The notes under the pieces are model-generated. The model made no database searches. It was not told where the DNA came from and worked only from the letters and a program-made list of their open reading frames with translations. The position numbers and the translations under genes are program-made. Positions 1 to 10,300 of a stretch of 64,000 nt of DNA are shown here, piece after piece (position 1 is the first letter of the stretch; each line of letters begins with the position of its first letter). This DNA is from CAWDMW01 sp963803575. Its GTDB lineage: Bacteria; Pseudomonadota; Alphaproteobacteria; Rickettsiales; UBA998. Location: NCBI GenBank assembly GCA_963803575.1, contig CAWDMW010000001.1, positions 372,001-436,000 on the forward strand, written 5' to 3'.

Positions 1-906
1 ATCATAGCATTAGATACTAATGGGCCTATCCGGTACCAGCATTTATCTATCTATCCTAACCACATGCCATTGCTCTTATGCAATATCATTGAACATGGTG
101 ATACGCACAACCAGGTGTTGTTTCGCGAAATACTGAATTTGGATTTAGTAAGTTACTGGCGGGAAGTGGAAACACGTAACTATGATATGATTCCGTGGAA
201 CCCACAAATCATTAACGCTATTATGCGCTATAAGACAGCGGGCTTCGGTATTGAACGCTTAATGTACGAACTTAATCCTACCATGCCATGCATGAGTCGG
301 GATTATGCACATTATCATGCTATCACCGCTAAAGATTTACTCATTGCTTTAAACCATGAGGCTCACAATAAGGCTGCTTCAGCTAAATTAACGGACAAGC
401 ACGTCATTTCTTTTCTGGCGGCACGTACTGGCATACGTAAGGAAATTAAGCCACAGGAATATGATGCATATCCTGAACTGAAGAATAACCTTGAGTTTCA
501 ATCCATTATTATTCTGGCCTATGCGCAGGACAAAACAAAACTAAAATCATTACCCGGTCTTACCACATGGTCAGCAATGCGTTTGATTCAAATGATTGAA
601 TCTTTCCACAGTAAAGAAGTACGGGATGCGTTTAGCAATGACCTAAAAAAGGTACTACCTTATGGAAAAATCTCATATATTGTACGTATCTTGCGTAACA
701 AAGATTACATTGAGCAAGATAGAAAAGGATATGCACGAAGCTGCATCGTGTATGAGCGGAATCATCACAAAATTCTAAAACTGAAAAACAAAAAGGTACT
801 TCGCACACGTGCTACCCGAGGAGGCATCAAAACTGCGTTCATCATTAGCCTGTTAATTCTGTTTGTCGTGTGTTATTACCTGCTTAGTAAATACACCGTA
901 TATTAA
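1..906 (+). CDS. Unrecognised protein with C-terminal membrane anchor, 5' partial
   Basis: The reading frame is open from base 1, so the gene starts outside the window; the ATG at 64 is probably internal. The visible 301 residues are mostly soluble, with a strongly basic stretch near the C-terminus followed by one hydrophobic segment (last ~25 residues) that would anchor the tail in the membrane. I do not recognise a family. The next gene is 27 bp downstream on the same strand and is also a small membrane protein. A VirB6-VirB2-VirB4 block lies 2 kb further on, so a role at a secretion complex is possible but is only inference from position. Confidence 0.7.
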   Translation: MIALDTNGPIRYQHLSIYPNHMPLLLCNIIEHGDTHNQVLFREILNLDLVSYWREVETRNYDMIPWNPQIINAIMRYKTAGFGIERLMYELNPTMPCMSRDYAHYHAITAKDLLIALNHEAHNKAASAKLTDKHVISFLAARTGIRKEIKPQEYDAYPELKNNLEFQSIIILAYAQDKTKLKSLPGLTTWSAMRLIQMIESFHSKEVRDAFSNDLKKVLPYGKISYIVRILRNKDYIEQDRKGYARSCIVYERNHHKILKLKNKKVLRTRATRGGIKTAFIISLLILFVVCYYLLSKYTVY

Positions 907-933
907 CATAACCGCTTTATAGTCTAATATGTT

Positions 934-1398
934 ATGGGAAAAAAGACTGCATCACCAGATAAAAAGAAAAAGCGTAAAGTGCCATTCCTTCTGCTGATTA
1001 TCGCTTGTATCGTGTTAATTATACTGTTGAAATCAACTTTTGTACTCATCCTTATGGGTATTCTTCCAACCATTGTTGCTTTCTACGCCGATACGTCACA
1101 AACCAAGCTGAATGGATCAACCATTGCCTGTTGCAATGTGTCCGGTGTCTTGCCTTACGTTGCTGAACTACATGAGGCAGGGAATAGCTGGTCGCTTCTG
1201 TCACACTATCTTTCAAACCCTTCTGTATGGGTCATCATGTATGGCATGGCAGGTCTGGGGTATGTTTTGGTCAAAGGCTGTCCAATTATCTACCATAATA
1301 TCCTGCGTATTACCCATACGAGCAAAGTATTCAAAATTCAGCAGTCACAGGACGCACTCATCAAAGAATGGGGAGAAGGCATCACTGAACCTCGTTAA
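934..1398 (+). CDS. Small membrane protein, unknown function
   Basis: A 154-residue protein. A lysine-rich N-terminus (KKKKRK near residue 11) precedes one long or two short membrane segments at about residues 16-50. A polar stretch with paired cysteines follows, and another hydrophobic segment lies near residues 95-112. The positive-inside rule places the N-terminus in the cytoplasm. It follows the partial upstream gene by 27 bp and is probably cotranscribed with it. It converges on the decarboxylase gene, whose stop is 20 bp away. No family recognised. No clear Shine-Dalgarno precedes the ATG, so the start is tentative. Confidence 0.65.
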   Translation: MGKKTASPDKKKKRKVPFLLLIIACIVLIILLKSTFVLILMGILPTIVAFYADTSQTKLNGSTIACCNVSGVLPYVAELHEAGNSWSLLSHYLSNPSVWVIMYGMAGLGYVLVKGCPIIYHNILRITHTSKVFKIQQSQDALIKEWGEGITEPR

Positions 1399-1417
1399 TC
1401 AGGTGGTGGCTAATACC

Positions 1418-2617
1418 TTATGCTGCAATCACTTCAAACGCTTCATCACTGATTTCCTCACCATCCCCATACATGGTCATAAGTGGCTTATCGGTGACAG
1501 TATGGAGTATGTCAGACGGGGAAAATCCGTTAAAGGCCGTTGCCATCGTGCGCCCGTAAGCCCCCATCTGACCAATTTCAATAAAGTCACCTTCCGCTAT
1601 GTCGTTGGGCAGATAAAAAGGTCCTTTCATGTAATCTAGCGAGTCGCAGGTAGGGCCATAGAAACTAAACGCAGCCAGATCAGTAGAGTACACTTCCTCT
1701 TCACAAATCACTTTTGCAGGAAAAATAAATCGCGGCGTACCTGCATCAAACAAACTGCCATACGTGCCATCATTAATGTAGAGCATATTGCCTTTACGCA
1801 ACTCCACGCGTACAATCAGTGACATACATTCCGCTACCAAGGCACGCCCGGGCTCTGCAAGCAACTGTACTGAGCTACCCAGATCAAGCTTAGCATATTC
1901 CTGATGAATAGCAGAAAAATACTGTTTCAATTCAGGCGGTATCATTCCCGGATAGATCGACGGAAACCCTCCCCCTACATTAAAGTAATGAATGGTCGCA
2001 CCAGATTGCTGCACCACTTGTCCAGCCATACGAATGGCAATACGGTAAGCATCCGGATGCATGCACTGAGAACCTGTATGAAAGCACACCCCGACTTTTT
2101 GGGAAGCGGCAGCTACATCAGCGATCAGGGCGGGGGCATCCTGAAGAGAGACACCAAACTTATCTGCCAGCGTTAGTTCTGCATAGGTGTTGGGAATCGC
2201 TAAGCGTACGTGCAAACACAAATCTGTCGCATAACAGGTTTCTTCCAGAATCTTTTGCAGCTCTTCATGACAATCCAGCGAAAAATGACGCACACCATAA
2301 TGGAAGTACGCTTTACGAATAGTGTGGCGTGACTTCACCGGATGCATAAAAAATAACGTGGCATCAGGGAAATGCGTATGAATGCGGCACGTTTCTTCCA
2401 GTGACGCAACATCAAAGTGACGCATTCCCATCGCGTATAAATGACGCAACACACACATATCAGGGTTTGTTTTCACTGCATACAAACACGTTGCATCGAA
2501 ATGCTGTTGAAAATAACAGGCTGCACGCTGCAAACTGGTGGGGCGAAACGCAAAGAAGGGTTGTTCCATGCATTGCGTTACAAGGGATGTGATCGTATTA
2601 CTGCTATTATGCGCCAT
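1418..2617 (-). CDS. PLP-dependent ornithine/lysine-type decarboxylase (fold III)
   Basis: About 399 residues, the usual length for group IV, alanine-racemase-fold amino acid decarboxylases. The PLP lysine lies in the YAVKTNP motif near the N-terminus, the glycine-rich phosphate loop is VGGGFPS, EPGRALVAE follows, and the catalytic cysteine is in GPTCDSLDYM. The family decarboxylates ornithine, lysine or diaminopimelate. The motif set fits ornithine/lysine decarboxylase (putrescine or cadaverine synthesis) better than LysA, but substrate cannot be read from sequence alone. The start at 2617 is preferred over 2662 because the protein then begins just before the conserved region and has AGAGG about 15 bp upstream. 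The gene is monocistronic here. Confidence 0.85.
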   Translation of the reverse strand: MAHNSSNTITSLVTQCMEQPFFAFRPTSLQRAACYFQQHFDATCLYAVKTNPDMCVLRHLYAMGMRHFDVASLEETCRIHTHFPDATLFFMHPVKSRHTIRKAYFHYGVRHFSLDCHEELQKILEETCYATDLCLHVRLAIPNTYAELTLADKFGVSLQDAPALIADVAAASQKVGVCFHTGSQCMHPDAYRIAIRMAGQVVQQSGATIHYFNVGGGFPSIYPGMIPPELKQYFSAIHQEYAKLDLGSSVQLLAEPGRALVAECMSLIVRVELRKGNMLYINDGTYGSLFDAGTPRFIFPAKVICEEEVYSTDLAAFSFYGPTCDSLDYMKGPFYLPNDIAEGDFIEIGQMGAYGRTMATAFNGFSPSDILHTVTDKPLMTMYGDGEEISDEAFEVIAA

Positions 2618-2864
2618 AGTGCTGTCGTGATTACCTCTCAATATTGTATAAGACACTGTCAAAGTTTAGGGCGGGTATTATAATCAAATTATTAGTGACT
2701 GACAAAGATTTTTTTAGGGTTTATGCCGTATTGTAACCCATATTATATTCAGTGGCAGTAGTATTTTCAGTTCTATTAAAGAAAATTCCGTGCTTTTCAA
2801 GTAATATTATAGTAAAATTATGATAAAATACCTCCTTTGCTGTAAAATACTTTGGGAACACCCT

Positions 2865-4205
2865 ATGCAATCACCCTGCTCTGCTATACGCATCGCCATA
2901 CTTTCTGTGCTAGTCATATGCCTGAACGTGTTGCTAACAAGCGATGCATCCGCATCAGTAGTCGCTAGCCTGTACGGGGATGCTGTAGCAAAATGTGATG
3001 CACCGGGACTGGAAAATCTTTTCTCCAGTTTTGTCTGTAACTATCATCAGATCGTCGATCAGGTGCTTAGCTCATTGTTCATCACCATGTACGCCTATTT
3101 CAGGCAACCGGTTATTGCAGCATTGTCCCTAACACTCATCTTAACAGGTGCCACTTTTGCTTTAGGAATGCTACCCTTTACCACGCGAGACACCATGATT
3201 TTGCTGGCAAAACTTGCATTGGTAATGGGGTTTGCACTAAATGGTGATTTTTTCATTGAAACGATTTATGACCAGCTTATCTCGTTCATGCGTGATACGA
3301 CTGATATAGTGGTCGGTGCTATCGGTAGTGTTAACGGCGCTCCTTCATCAGTGAATGGCATTTTTGAATGGATGGATTTACAATTCTACCAGTTTATTTC
3401 ATTACAGGATCAGGCACAAAAAGACAAAAAATGCGAAGGTGACGTATTAGGACTTATCTTTGCTTTAGCAGCCACCATGCCCCCTATCTTTGCGATGGGT
3501 ATGTATTTACTCTTTCAGCTTGTCATGGTGTTTGTGCGTACCGTCATGGGATATTTACTGGCACTTACAGGCATTATGTTTCTTACAACCATGGCACCAT
3601 TATTTCTGTCCTTTGCATTATTCCGCTTCACAAGTAGCTACTTTGAAAAATGGCTGGCCTACATGCTGGGCTTTAGTATGCAAATCTTTATTGTATTTAG
3701 CTTTATCGCAGTCGTGCTTTCATTTCCTATCGGTGAGAAATTACGCGCTGTCAGCCAAATATCCAAACCTTATGACAAAGTTGCGTACCATGACAGTCAG
3801 CGATTTGATTATGATAATTGGTGTACCTTATGTGCTACGGAAGCGTTAGGCTCGGCCACGGCACCTGACCAGTGCAAAGGTGGCAATAGCGATGCTTTAT
3901 CCCCGACCAGCATACAGGTAGGAGGAGAGGGTAACTTTATTAACTGGATTGGTAAAGAGATCATCATGCTGGCAGTGCTGGCCTATATTGTGGAGGTGTT
4001 GCTCAAAGCTGCACCACAAATTGCACGCAATATCACCAGTATCCCATATGCCCCTACCATGGCTGGGCAATTGCCAATGGCTCAACATCTGGGGGGAAGC
4101 ATTACCGGCGGGTATAACACTTTCATGTCATCAGGAGGTGGGTTGCTAAACCGTTCAGGTGCTGCATTCCGCGAATCCGTCAATAAAATGCTTGGCACGC
4201 GGTAA
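2865..4205 (+). CDS. virB6: VirB6/TrbL-type inner-membrane channel protein of a type IV secretion system
   Basis: 446 residues from the preferred ATG at 2865, which has GGGA at good spacing; the upstream ATG at 2820 has no ribosome site. A signal peptide ends near ASASV. It is followed by several hydrophobic helices, including a long polytopic block in the middle with the VirB6-typical pattern around FLTTMAPLFLSFALFRF. A Gly/Ser-rich cytoplasmic tail follows the last helix. VirB6 forms part of the inner-membrane translocation pore. A strong terminator follows, then the pilin and VirB4 genes, which supports the assignment. The tail is short compared with the giant VirB6 proteins of Rickettsiales. 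Confidence 0.85.
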   Translation: MQSPCSAIRIAILSVLVICLNVLLTSDASASVVASLYGDAVAKCDAPGLENLFSSFVCNYHQIVDQVLSSLFITMYAYFRQPVIAALSLTLILTGATFALGMLPFTTRDTMILLAKLALVMGFALNGDFFIETIYDQLISFMRDTTDIVVGAIGSVNGAPSSVNGIFEWMDLQFYQFISLQDQAQKDKKCEGDVLGLIFALAATMPPIFAMGMYLLFQLVMVFVRTVMGYLLALTGIMFLTTMAPLFLSFALFRFTSSYFEKWLAYMLGFSMQIFIVFSFIAVVLSFPIGEKLRAVSQISKPYDKVAYHDSQRFDYDNWCTLCATEALGSATAPDQCKGGNSDALSPTSIQVGGEGNFINWIGKEIIMLAVLAYIVEVLLKAAPQIARNITSIPYAPTMAGQLPMAQHLGGSITGGYNTFMSSGGGLLNRSGAAFRESVNKMLGTR

Positions 4206-4286
4206 AACAATACCAGCTCGCACAGTATTCCATAGATCAGCTTATGTCAGGTAAAGCCTGTATGCTTTTACCTGATGACTATTTTT

Positions 4287-4321
4287 CACCCAGTCACCTA
4301 TTACGGTGATTGGGTGTTTTT
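4287..4321 (+). terminator. Rho-independent terminator after virB6
   Basis: A 12-bp stem (CACCCAGTCACC paired with GGTGATTGGGTG, one G-U) with a 6-base loop is followed directly by TTTTT. A second, weaker hairpin (TCAGGTAAA/TTTACCTGA) lies just upstream at about 4247-4275. Together they separate virB6 from the virB2-virB4 unit. Confidence 0.85.
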
Positions 4322-4656
4322 GTATGTACACTCTTTTTGTTAGACGAATACACCGTTTTTTAATAAAGTAGGACTATATCTAGACATCAAGCCATAGACA
4401 GATAATACCTGGATTCTCCTGATATAAAACCACATGAGAGCTATTAATAAAGTATTCACACACTATAGATGCCGGACGAAACAAAGTATTACATACAATT
4501 TTAACAATATTCGGAATAAATATGGCGCACTGTAAAGAAACTGTAACATTTGGATGCTATAACTATAGATGTAGACAGATTCAGCCAACTATTTACAATC
4601 CCTGCAAATAGCTGATGAATATCAATATTTTTAAGATTCACTATGGAGAAAACACA
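4322..4656 (+). promoter_or_regulatory. Leader region of virB2-virB4
   Basis: About 335 bp without a credible gene between the virB6 terminator and virB2. AT-rich; a possible -10 (TATAAC) lies near 4557. GGAGA lies 9 bp before the virB2 ATG and decides that start. No riboswitch-like structure seen. Confidence 0.4.
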
Positions 4657-4971
4657 ATGAATATCACGAAAAACATTACAAAAAACCACGGTCTAGCTTT
4701 CCTGGCAATGTCTTTGGCTATCTTCCTGCCTGAGCTTGCAATGGCGGGTGATAACCCAATTGGTACCACACTCTGTGCGGTAGTCGCATGGTTTACTGGC
4801 CCAGTGGGTGGCGGTATCGCGACCTTAGCCGTCATCATTATCGGTATTGGTGCCTTGATGGGTAAAGTATCATGGGGTATGGCCATCATCGTAGGTTTAG
4901 GTGTAGCGGTTATCTTTGGTGCAGCACCAATGATCGAAGCGTTAGAGCCTGAAACTGCTGGTGATTGCTAA
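4657..4971 (+). CDS. virB2: VirB2/TrbC-type pilin
   Basis: 104 residues. A signal peptide ending at AMAG is followed by two hydrophobic helices separated by a short polar turn (GKVSWGM), the standard VirB2/TrbC layout. The mature protein would be about 75 residues and form the conjugation-type pilus. The ATG at 4657 is chosen over 4615 because GGAGA precedes it and the protein then begins at a normal signal peptide. Two cysteines, one early in the mature part and one as the C-terminal residue, could form a disulfide or link. virB4 starts 29 bp downstream, suggesting one transcript. Confidence 0.88.
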   Translation: MNITKNITKNHGLAFLAMSLAIFLPELAMAGDNPIGTTLCAVVAWFTGPVGGGIATLAVIIIGIGALMGKVSWGMAIIVGLGVAVIFGAAPMIEALEPETAGDC

Positions 4972-5000
4972 TTGCAACGCTAACACTGACTTAACTTAAC

Positions 5001-7370
5001 GTGGCATTACTTGGGACAGGATTTGGTTCAGGCCGGTTACAAAAACAACGTAACCTAGAGCTGTATCGCGACATCACAGATGACGTGGAGGAATCAGATT
5101 TTGTCCCATATGCTTGTCTATATAACCCTGACACACTTATCACCAAAAATGGTGAATTATGCCAAACGATTAAAATCACCGGATTTACCCGTGAAACCGT
5201 TGGCATCGACCATGATCCCGAAGAACTCCGAACATTGATACGAGACTCTCTCAAACGTCACGTTCCTAATGATTCTTTTGCTATCTGGTTACACACTATC
5301 CGCAAAGACAGTAACGTATCTCCCGAAGGGGCGTTCGATAATAACTTTGCTGACAGACTCAATCACCACTGGATCGACTCAAATTCTTTTGAAAATCAGT
5401 TCGTCAATGAAGTCTTTGTCACTATTGTCCATGAAGGGCAATCTGCCAAGATCCTTAGCACCAAAAACTTTACACGTGGCTTAATTCCCTCACGTGATCT
5501 GAAATGGCGCAATAAGTACATTGATTCCATCCACGAAGTGTTGAACAATACTGTTGATAACATCTTAGACGATTTGCAACATTACGGCGCTAAACGACTG
5601 GGCATGTATAAGCAAAATGGTGTCTATTACTCTGAACAATTAGAGTTCCTTGAGAAACTCATCAATTTCGTTGACCGCCCAATGCCTATCGTGGAGATGG
5701 ACTTATGTACCTACCTGACCACCGGGGAGATTACCTTTGCCTATAACTCGATGGAAGTACGTACCGCACTTGGCAAGCGTCGGTTTGCCTCTATCCTGAC
5801 CCTGAAAGAATATAAAGAAGCTTCCTTGTCGGTGATTGATAATTTCCTGCAACTGCCAATGGAATTTATTGTCACGCAGTGCGTAAATTTCGTGAATCCG
5901 CAAAAAGTTCGGTTTGAATATCAGGAACTGGCAAATTACCAACGGCTGAGTGAAGACCCGGACATTTCCCGCCTGTCTGAGCTATCCCAGATCCTTGATA
6001 GTAACCGCAACAGCCCTAATGACTTTGGCGAGCAACAACTGACCATCTTTATCCTGTCAGATACGCTTAAACTACTCGAAGACAATTTGCGTAAAACAAT
6101 CCGCTATTTTTCCAAATATGGTATGGTCGCTGTGCGTGAAGACATTAAGTTTGAAGAAACCTACTGGGCGCAACTGCCCGGTAACTTTGTTTTTGTGAGC
6201 CGCACCCGTTCAGCCAATACGTCACATGTGGGAGGATTTGCAAATCTGAACAACATGCCTGTGGGCAAAGAAACGGATAATCATTGGGGAGATGCGGTTA
6301 CCACCTTTCATACAGCCAGCGGCACGCCCTATTATTTCAACTTCCACGAAAAGCATGTTGGGCATTCATTGATCGTTGGCCCTGATGGTTCAGGAAAATC
6401 CGTCATTGCTCATTTCTTACTCGCACAATGCATGAAATATAATCCAAATATCTATTATTTTGATGTATCCGGAAAGAGTGCGTACCTGATGGAAGCGATT
6501 GGCGGCAAAGTGATTGATATTCAACCATTATCCGGCGAAGAATCAAGCCATACTCCTGCCTTATTTAACCCGCTTTCACTAAAAAACACTCCCCAAAACC
6601 AGCAATATATCTCACGATGGATGACCGTACTTGCCCGGACTATGGGGTATAATCCTACGCAGCAGGATAAAGATGCCATCGCAAAAGCGGTTTCCATGAT
6701 TTATACTCAGCCAGCATCACATCGGCATCTGGCTGCCTGCATCAATATGTTGCAACATGACGCACCGTCTTATGTGCACCACATGACAAACTGGCTTCCC
6801 GGTGGACATTACGGCCATATCTTTACCGCAACAGATGATGGTGCGCTGTCCCATGCCGCCATACTAAGTTTTCAGCTTAATGATATGGTGCAGGATATGG
6901 CACTGCAGGCAAGCGTACCGTCTATGCTGCTGCAACTATTGACAGATCGGCTGGAAGATAACCCTACCATCTTCGCCATGGAAGAAGGATGGCGGCTTTT
7001 ATCCCAAACGCATTTGGCTGCAGATATTGGCGCATGGATGGATACGCTTACCGAGCATAATGCGATGATGCTAATGTTAGCACAGGATATTGAAGGCTGT
7101 GGCGAGATACCGTTGACCAAACAGCTAGTCGATAAAACCACCACCCGTATCTACATGCCAGATGAAGAACCCTGTGAGGAATACACGACAGTCTTTGGAC
7201 TGGATCGTATTGAATATTCCTATCTGGAACTGATGGAACGCTCTGAACGACATTTCCTGGTAAAGCACGCAGGTGATGCAGTGGTGGGTGAAATGAATCT
7301 GCGTGGATTGGATGAATATCTTGAAGTGCTGGCAGGTGATACGCCTCATACCAGTCTCAACTTTAGTTGA
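5001..7370 (+). CDS. virB4: VirB4 ATPase of a type IV secretion system
   Basis: 789 residues, the full VirB4 length. The N-terminal half is the CagE/TrbE/VirB domain. The C-terminal RecA-like ATPase has Walker A GPDGSGKS at about 460-467 and Walker B followed by the VirB4-typical EEGWRLL near 655. VirB4 energises pilus assembly and substrate transport at the inner membrane. The start is a GTG, and no good Shine-Dalgarno is visible, so coupling to virB2 29 bp upstream is likely. No virB3, virB7-11 or virD4 gene is adjacent, so the rest of the apparatus must lie elsewhere. It ends 8 bp from the converging GTA-like gene. Confidence 0.93.
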   Translation: MALLGTGFGSGRLQKQRNLELYRDITDDVEESDFVPYACLYNPDTLITKNGELCQTIKITGFTRETVGIDHDPEELRTLIRDSLKRHVPNDSFAIWLHTIRKDSNVSPEGAFDNNFADRLNHHWIDSNSFENQFVNEVFVTIVHEGQSAKILSTKNFTRGLIPSRDLKWRNKYIDSIHEVLNNTVDNILDDLQHYGAKRLGMYKQNGVYYSEQLEFLEKLINFVDRPMPIVEMDLCTYLTTGEITFAYNSMEVRTALGKRRFASILTLKEYKEASLSVIDNFLQLPMEFIVTQCVNFVNPQKVRFEYQELANYQRLSEDPDISRLSELSQILDSNRNSPNDFGEQQLTIFILSDTLKLLEDNLRKTIRYFSKYGMVAVREDIKFEETYWAQLPGNFVFVSRTRSANTSHVGGFANLNNMPVGKETDNHWGDAVTTFHTASGTPYYFNFHEKHVGHSLIVGPDGSGKSVIAHFLLAQCMKYNPNIYYFDVSGKSAYLMEAIGGKVIDIQPLSGEESSHTPALFNPLSLKNTPQNQQYISRWMTVLARTMGYNPTQQDKDAIAKAVSMIYTQPASHRHLAACINMLQHDAPSYVHHMTNWLPGGHYGHIFTATDDGALSHAAILSFQLNDMVQDMALQASVPSMLLQLLTDRLEDNPTIFAMEEGWRLLSQTHLAADIGAWMDTLTEHNAMMLMLAQDIEGCGEIPLTKQLVDKTTTRIYMPDEEPCEEYTTVFGLDRIEYSYLELMERSERHFLVKHAGDAVVGEMNLRGLDEYLEVLAGDTPHTSLNFS

Positions 7371-7378
7371 TCATCTCT

Positions 7379-10300
7379 CTATATATCCAATGATGCTTCC
7401 ACACCACATCCAATCTGACTGGATAACTGACATAACTTTATCTGTAAGACACTTTGCGCGGTAACACCATCTTCCGTCTGTGCTGTTACGTCATACCTAT
7501 AGTCTGACTGCTCAACATCAACGCTTCGTACCATCAAACCATCCGCATATATCTCTAATCGGTACGCTTCTCGCGTCTCTGACAAGGCCATACCCACCAA
7601 ATTGCGCCATTCGCCATAAAGTCGGTCGCGGCGCACCCAATCAATCACCATGTCTTCTCCTATGTGCCCAGAATAATTCAGATGCACCGGTGCATAGGGT
7701 TGCAAAGCACGCCCCCGATAAGTGAATGATATAATCTCCGCATCATTCGGGTTCTGCCCTACCCCAACCACTTTATAGCGTTGCTCCTGACCAATCTGTG
7801 ATAGCGGCACATCTACTGCAACAGCAGCATTACTAAGCAGTACACACGATTGTCCAATAGTTTGACTGGGCACAGCATGTTCTGTTCCCAACCGACCTCG
7901 TAGCAACGTACTTAAACGATATTTTCCCTGCTCAAGCAACGTTGCTTGAGCGAATTGCAGCACCTCATCACCAACAATCATGACGTTTGCACCGTTTAAT
8001 AATTCACGCTGCGTCACCTGATATAGCGACTCATCACCAATAATACGAACATCCAGCGATGAAAGATAATCCATACGATTACCCATATACTGCCCTTGCA
8101 TTGCCACAATGCGCCCCATCACAGATTTCACAGGAATATCTGCAATCCTCACATAAACACCATCAGAGGTTTTCTTGTATAAAACAGCACCACGCCAATG
8201 CCCATTCAGACTGGTAGCAGCCACGTACATCACATTTCCATCAGATACCGCTTTACCGGGAAGTGCAGGAAGATCCATTAAGGTTGCGTACATAGATGCT
8301 TGCGGTGTAATCGCCTGCGCCTGAGGGGTAGCGATGACACTATCTACCTCACGATATATATCTGTTTCTTCAGCAACAGCTTGCACATGTATACGCCCTA
8401 AATCCTGCAATGTGTTCGTGATACGCAAGCGATATTGCACCGTGTCCGTATTCACGGTGATAACATCCGTAGGCTCAAGAAAACTATAGGACTCATCTAA
8501 CACATATTCACATTGCACACGCTCAGCCCAGGCAGTATTCAACGTTGCCTGCGCCATATGATAGGCCTCTGCATCTGACAGCACGAGTGACACCGGAACG
8601 GTGATGCGACGACGACTCAGCGTATATTGCCGTGTTGCGTGTGCAGTACCCGTTTGGTAATTGGATGATTGCTGCAAGTATAAGACATCTAGCGCATAAG
8701 GAAGGTCGGCTTCCTGCTCACGCGTGCGCACGATCAGTGTACCGTCTTCCCTGTCCGGTTCACGCACCAATGCGTCCTTTTGCACAGATAGCACAGATGA
8801 CGTGCCACGTGGCACAAAGGTCAACACTCCGTCAGATTCTACGGCATCAATAAAATACGCCTGCATGAGTTCTTCAAGATACGTGCGCGCGCTGGCCTGA
8901 CGCGTAATCACGTAACCTGTCACTTGCGTAGTGATACGGCTAACGTCAATGTCAGACTCTGCCATGCCTGCCCTGATACATAAATCACGGATAATTGCAG
9001 CCAGACCGGAAATATTGAATTTACCTGTTACCCAATGCCCTGTTGCCCATACGCCACCATCTGCCCAGACATTGATTAAGTCGGGGAAATATGGATACGG
9101 GCGAGCATCCCATGTCCACAAGAATAACCGATCGAGCATTGGTGAATTGTTCCAGCGCGCTTCCGTGGCCGTAATGCCTGTGCGTTGTGCGCGTATATCC
9201 ACCTGCCCACGAGAGAAACGCGGAAAGAAGCTTTCACTACTGGCAGGGTCATAAAACACATTAGGCTGGTTGGTCGCGCCATCCACACTAGGGAAACCAT
9301 ATTCAGTAAACCAGATTTTTTTGGATTGCGGCACCCATGGGGTGGTCTGTCCGTCTGGATTAATATGCGTGTTGTTCCAGAACCATTCCAGATTCTTCCA
9401 TGCATAGGCAGCACCCAAAGGGGCTGTAATAGTACGGCTGCCATCAATATAATAGAAATCATACCCCTCACCACTATCCCAGCCAGCTATTACCGCGTTC
9501 ACATCATAACCCAAATCGGTTTGTGGAGCATTCGTTAATGGGAAATACGCATCTATGCCAATCATATCAATGTCGGGCGATGCCCATAGCGGATCAAGGT
9601 GATACCATCCACCATCCGTGTGGTGGTATTCCGACCAATCAGCCGCGTATGTAACCAGCGTATTGGAGCCGACAAGCTGACGTACATCATTAGCAAGCCC
9701 ACGCAATGCATCCACTGCCGGAAAATTCATTGAGGCGTCATGCACGCGCGTTAACCCAATGAGTTCCGAGCCAATCACAAACGCATCAGCTTGCGCTGCG
9801 GCAAGTGTGGCATAATGTAGAATAAAGCGGTTATACCCATCCGCTTTTGTAAAGAAATCCGCTACCTCTGTCGGTGTTCCTGTCACACGCCCACGCCATG
9901 GCTTTGCAGTGGTATCCATAAAGAACATCGGATACAGCATGACTTTTAGCCCGCGCGACTGACATTCCGTGATTAACCGTACCACGCTTGCATCATCGGG
10001 CGTGCCACCATAGCGTGGATTGCCCTGCTCCAGCGTAATTTGCCGCGCCGTGTCTCGTGTAAAGCCCGCCACTTGCCACGCATTAGGGGTGGTGGTTGCC
10101 CCCTGCTGATACTCTACTGCAGGTAGAATTTTGCATTGCCCTGCATTCAGATCATCACCAAACCATGTGACAATCAGGCTGATCCATTCAAGGTTTGGGC
10201 AAGTATCCTGCAACTGATCCAGCGAATAGATGACATTAGTACCCGGATGGGGCGTATGGTCATTAATCGGTTCACGCACGCCGCTTTGAGCAAACCCAAT

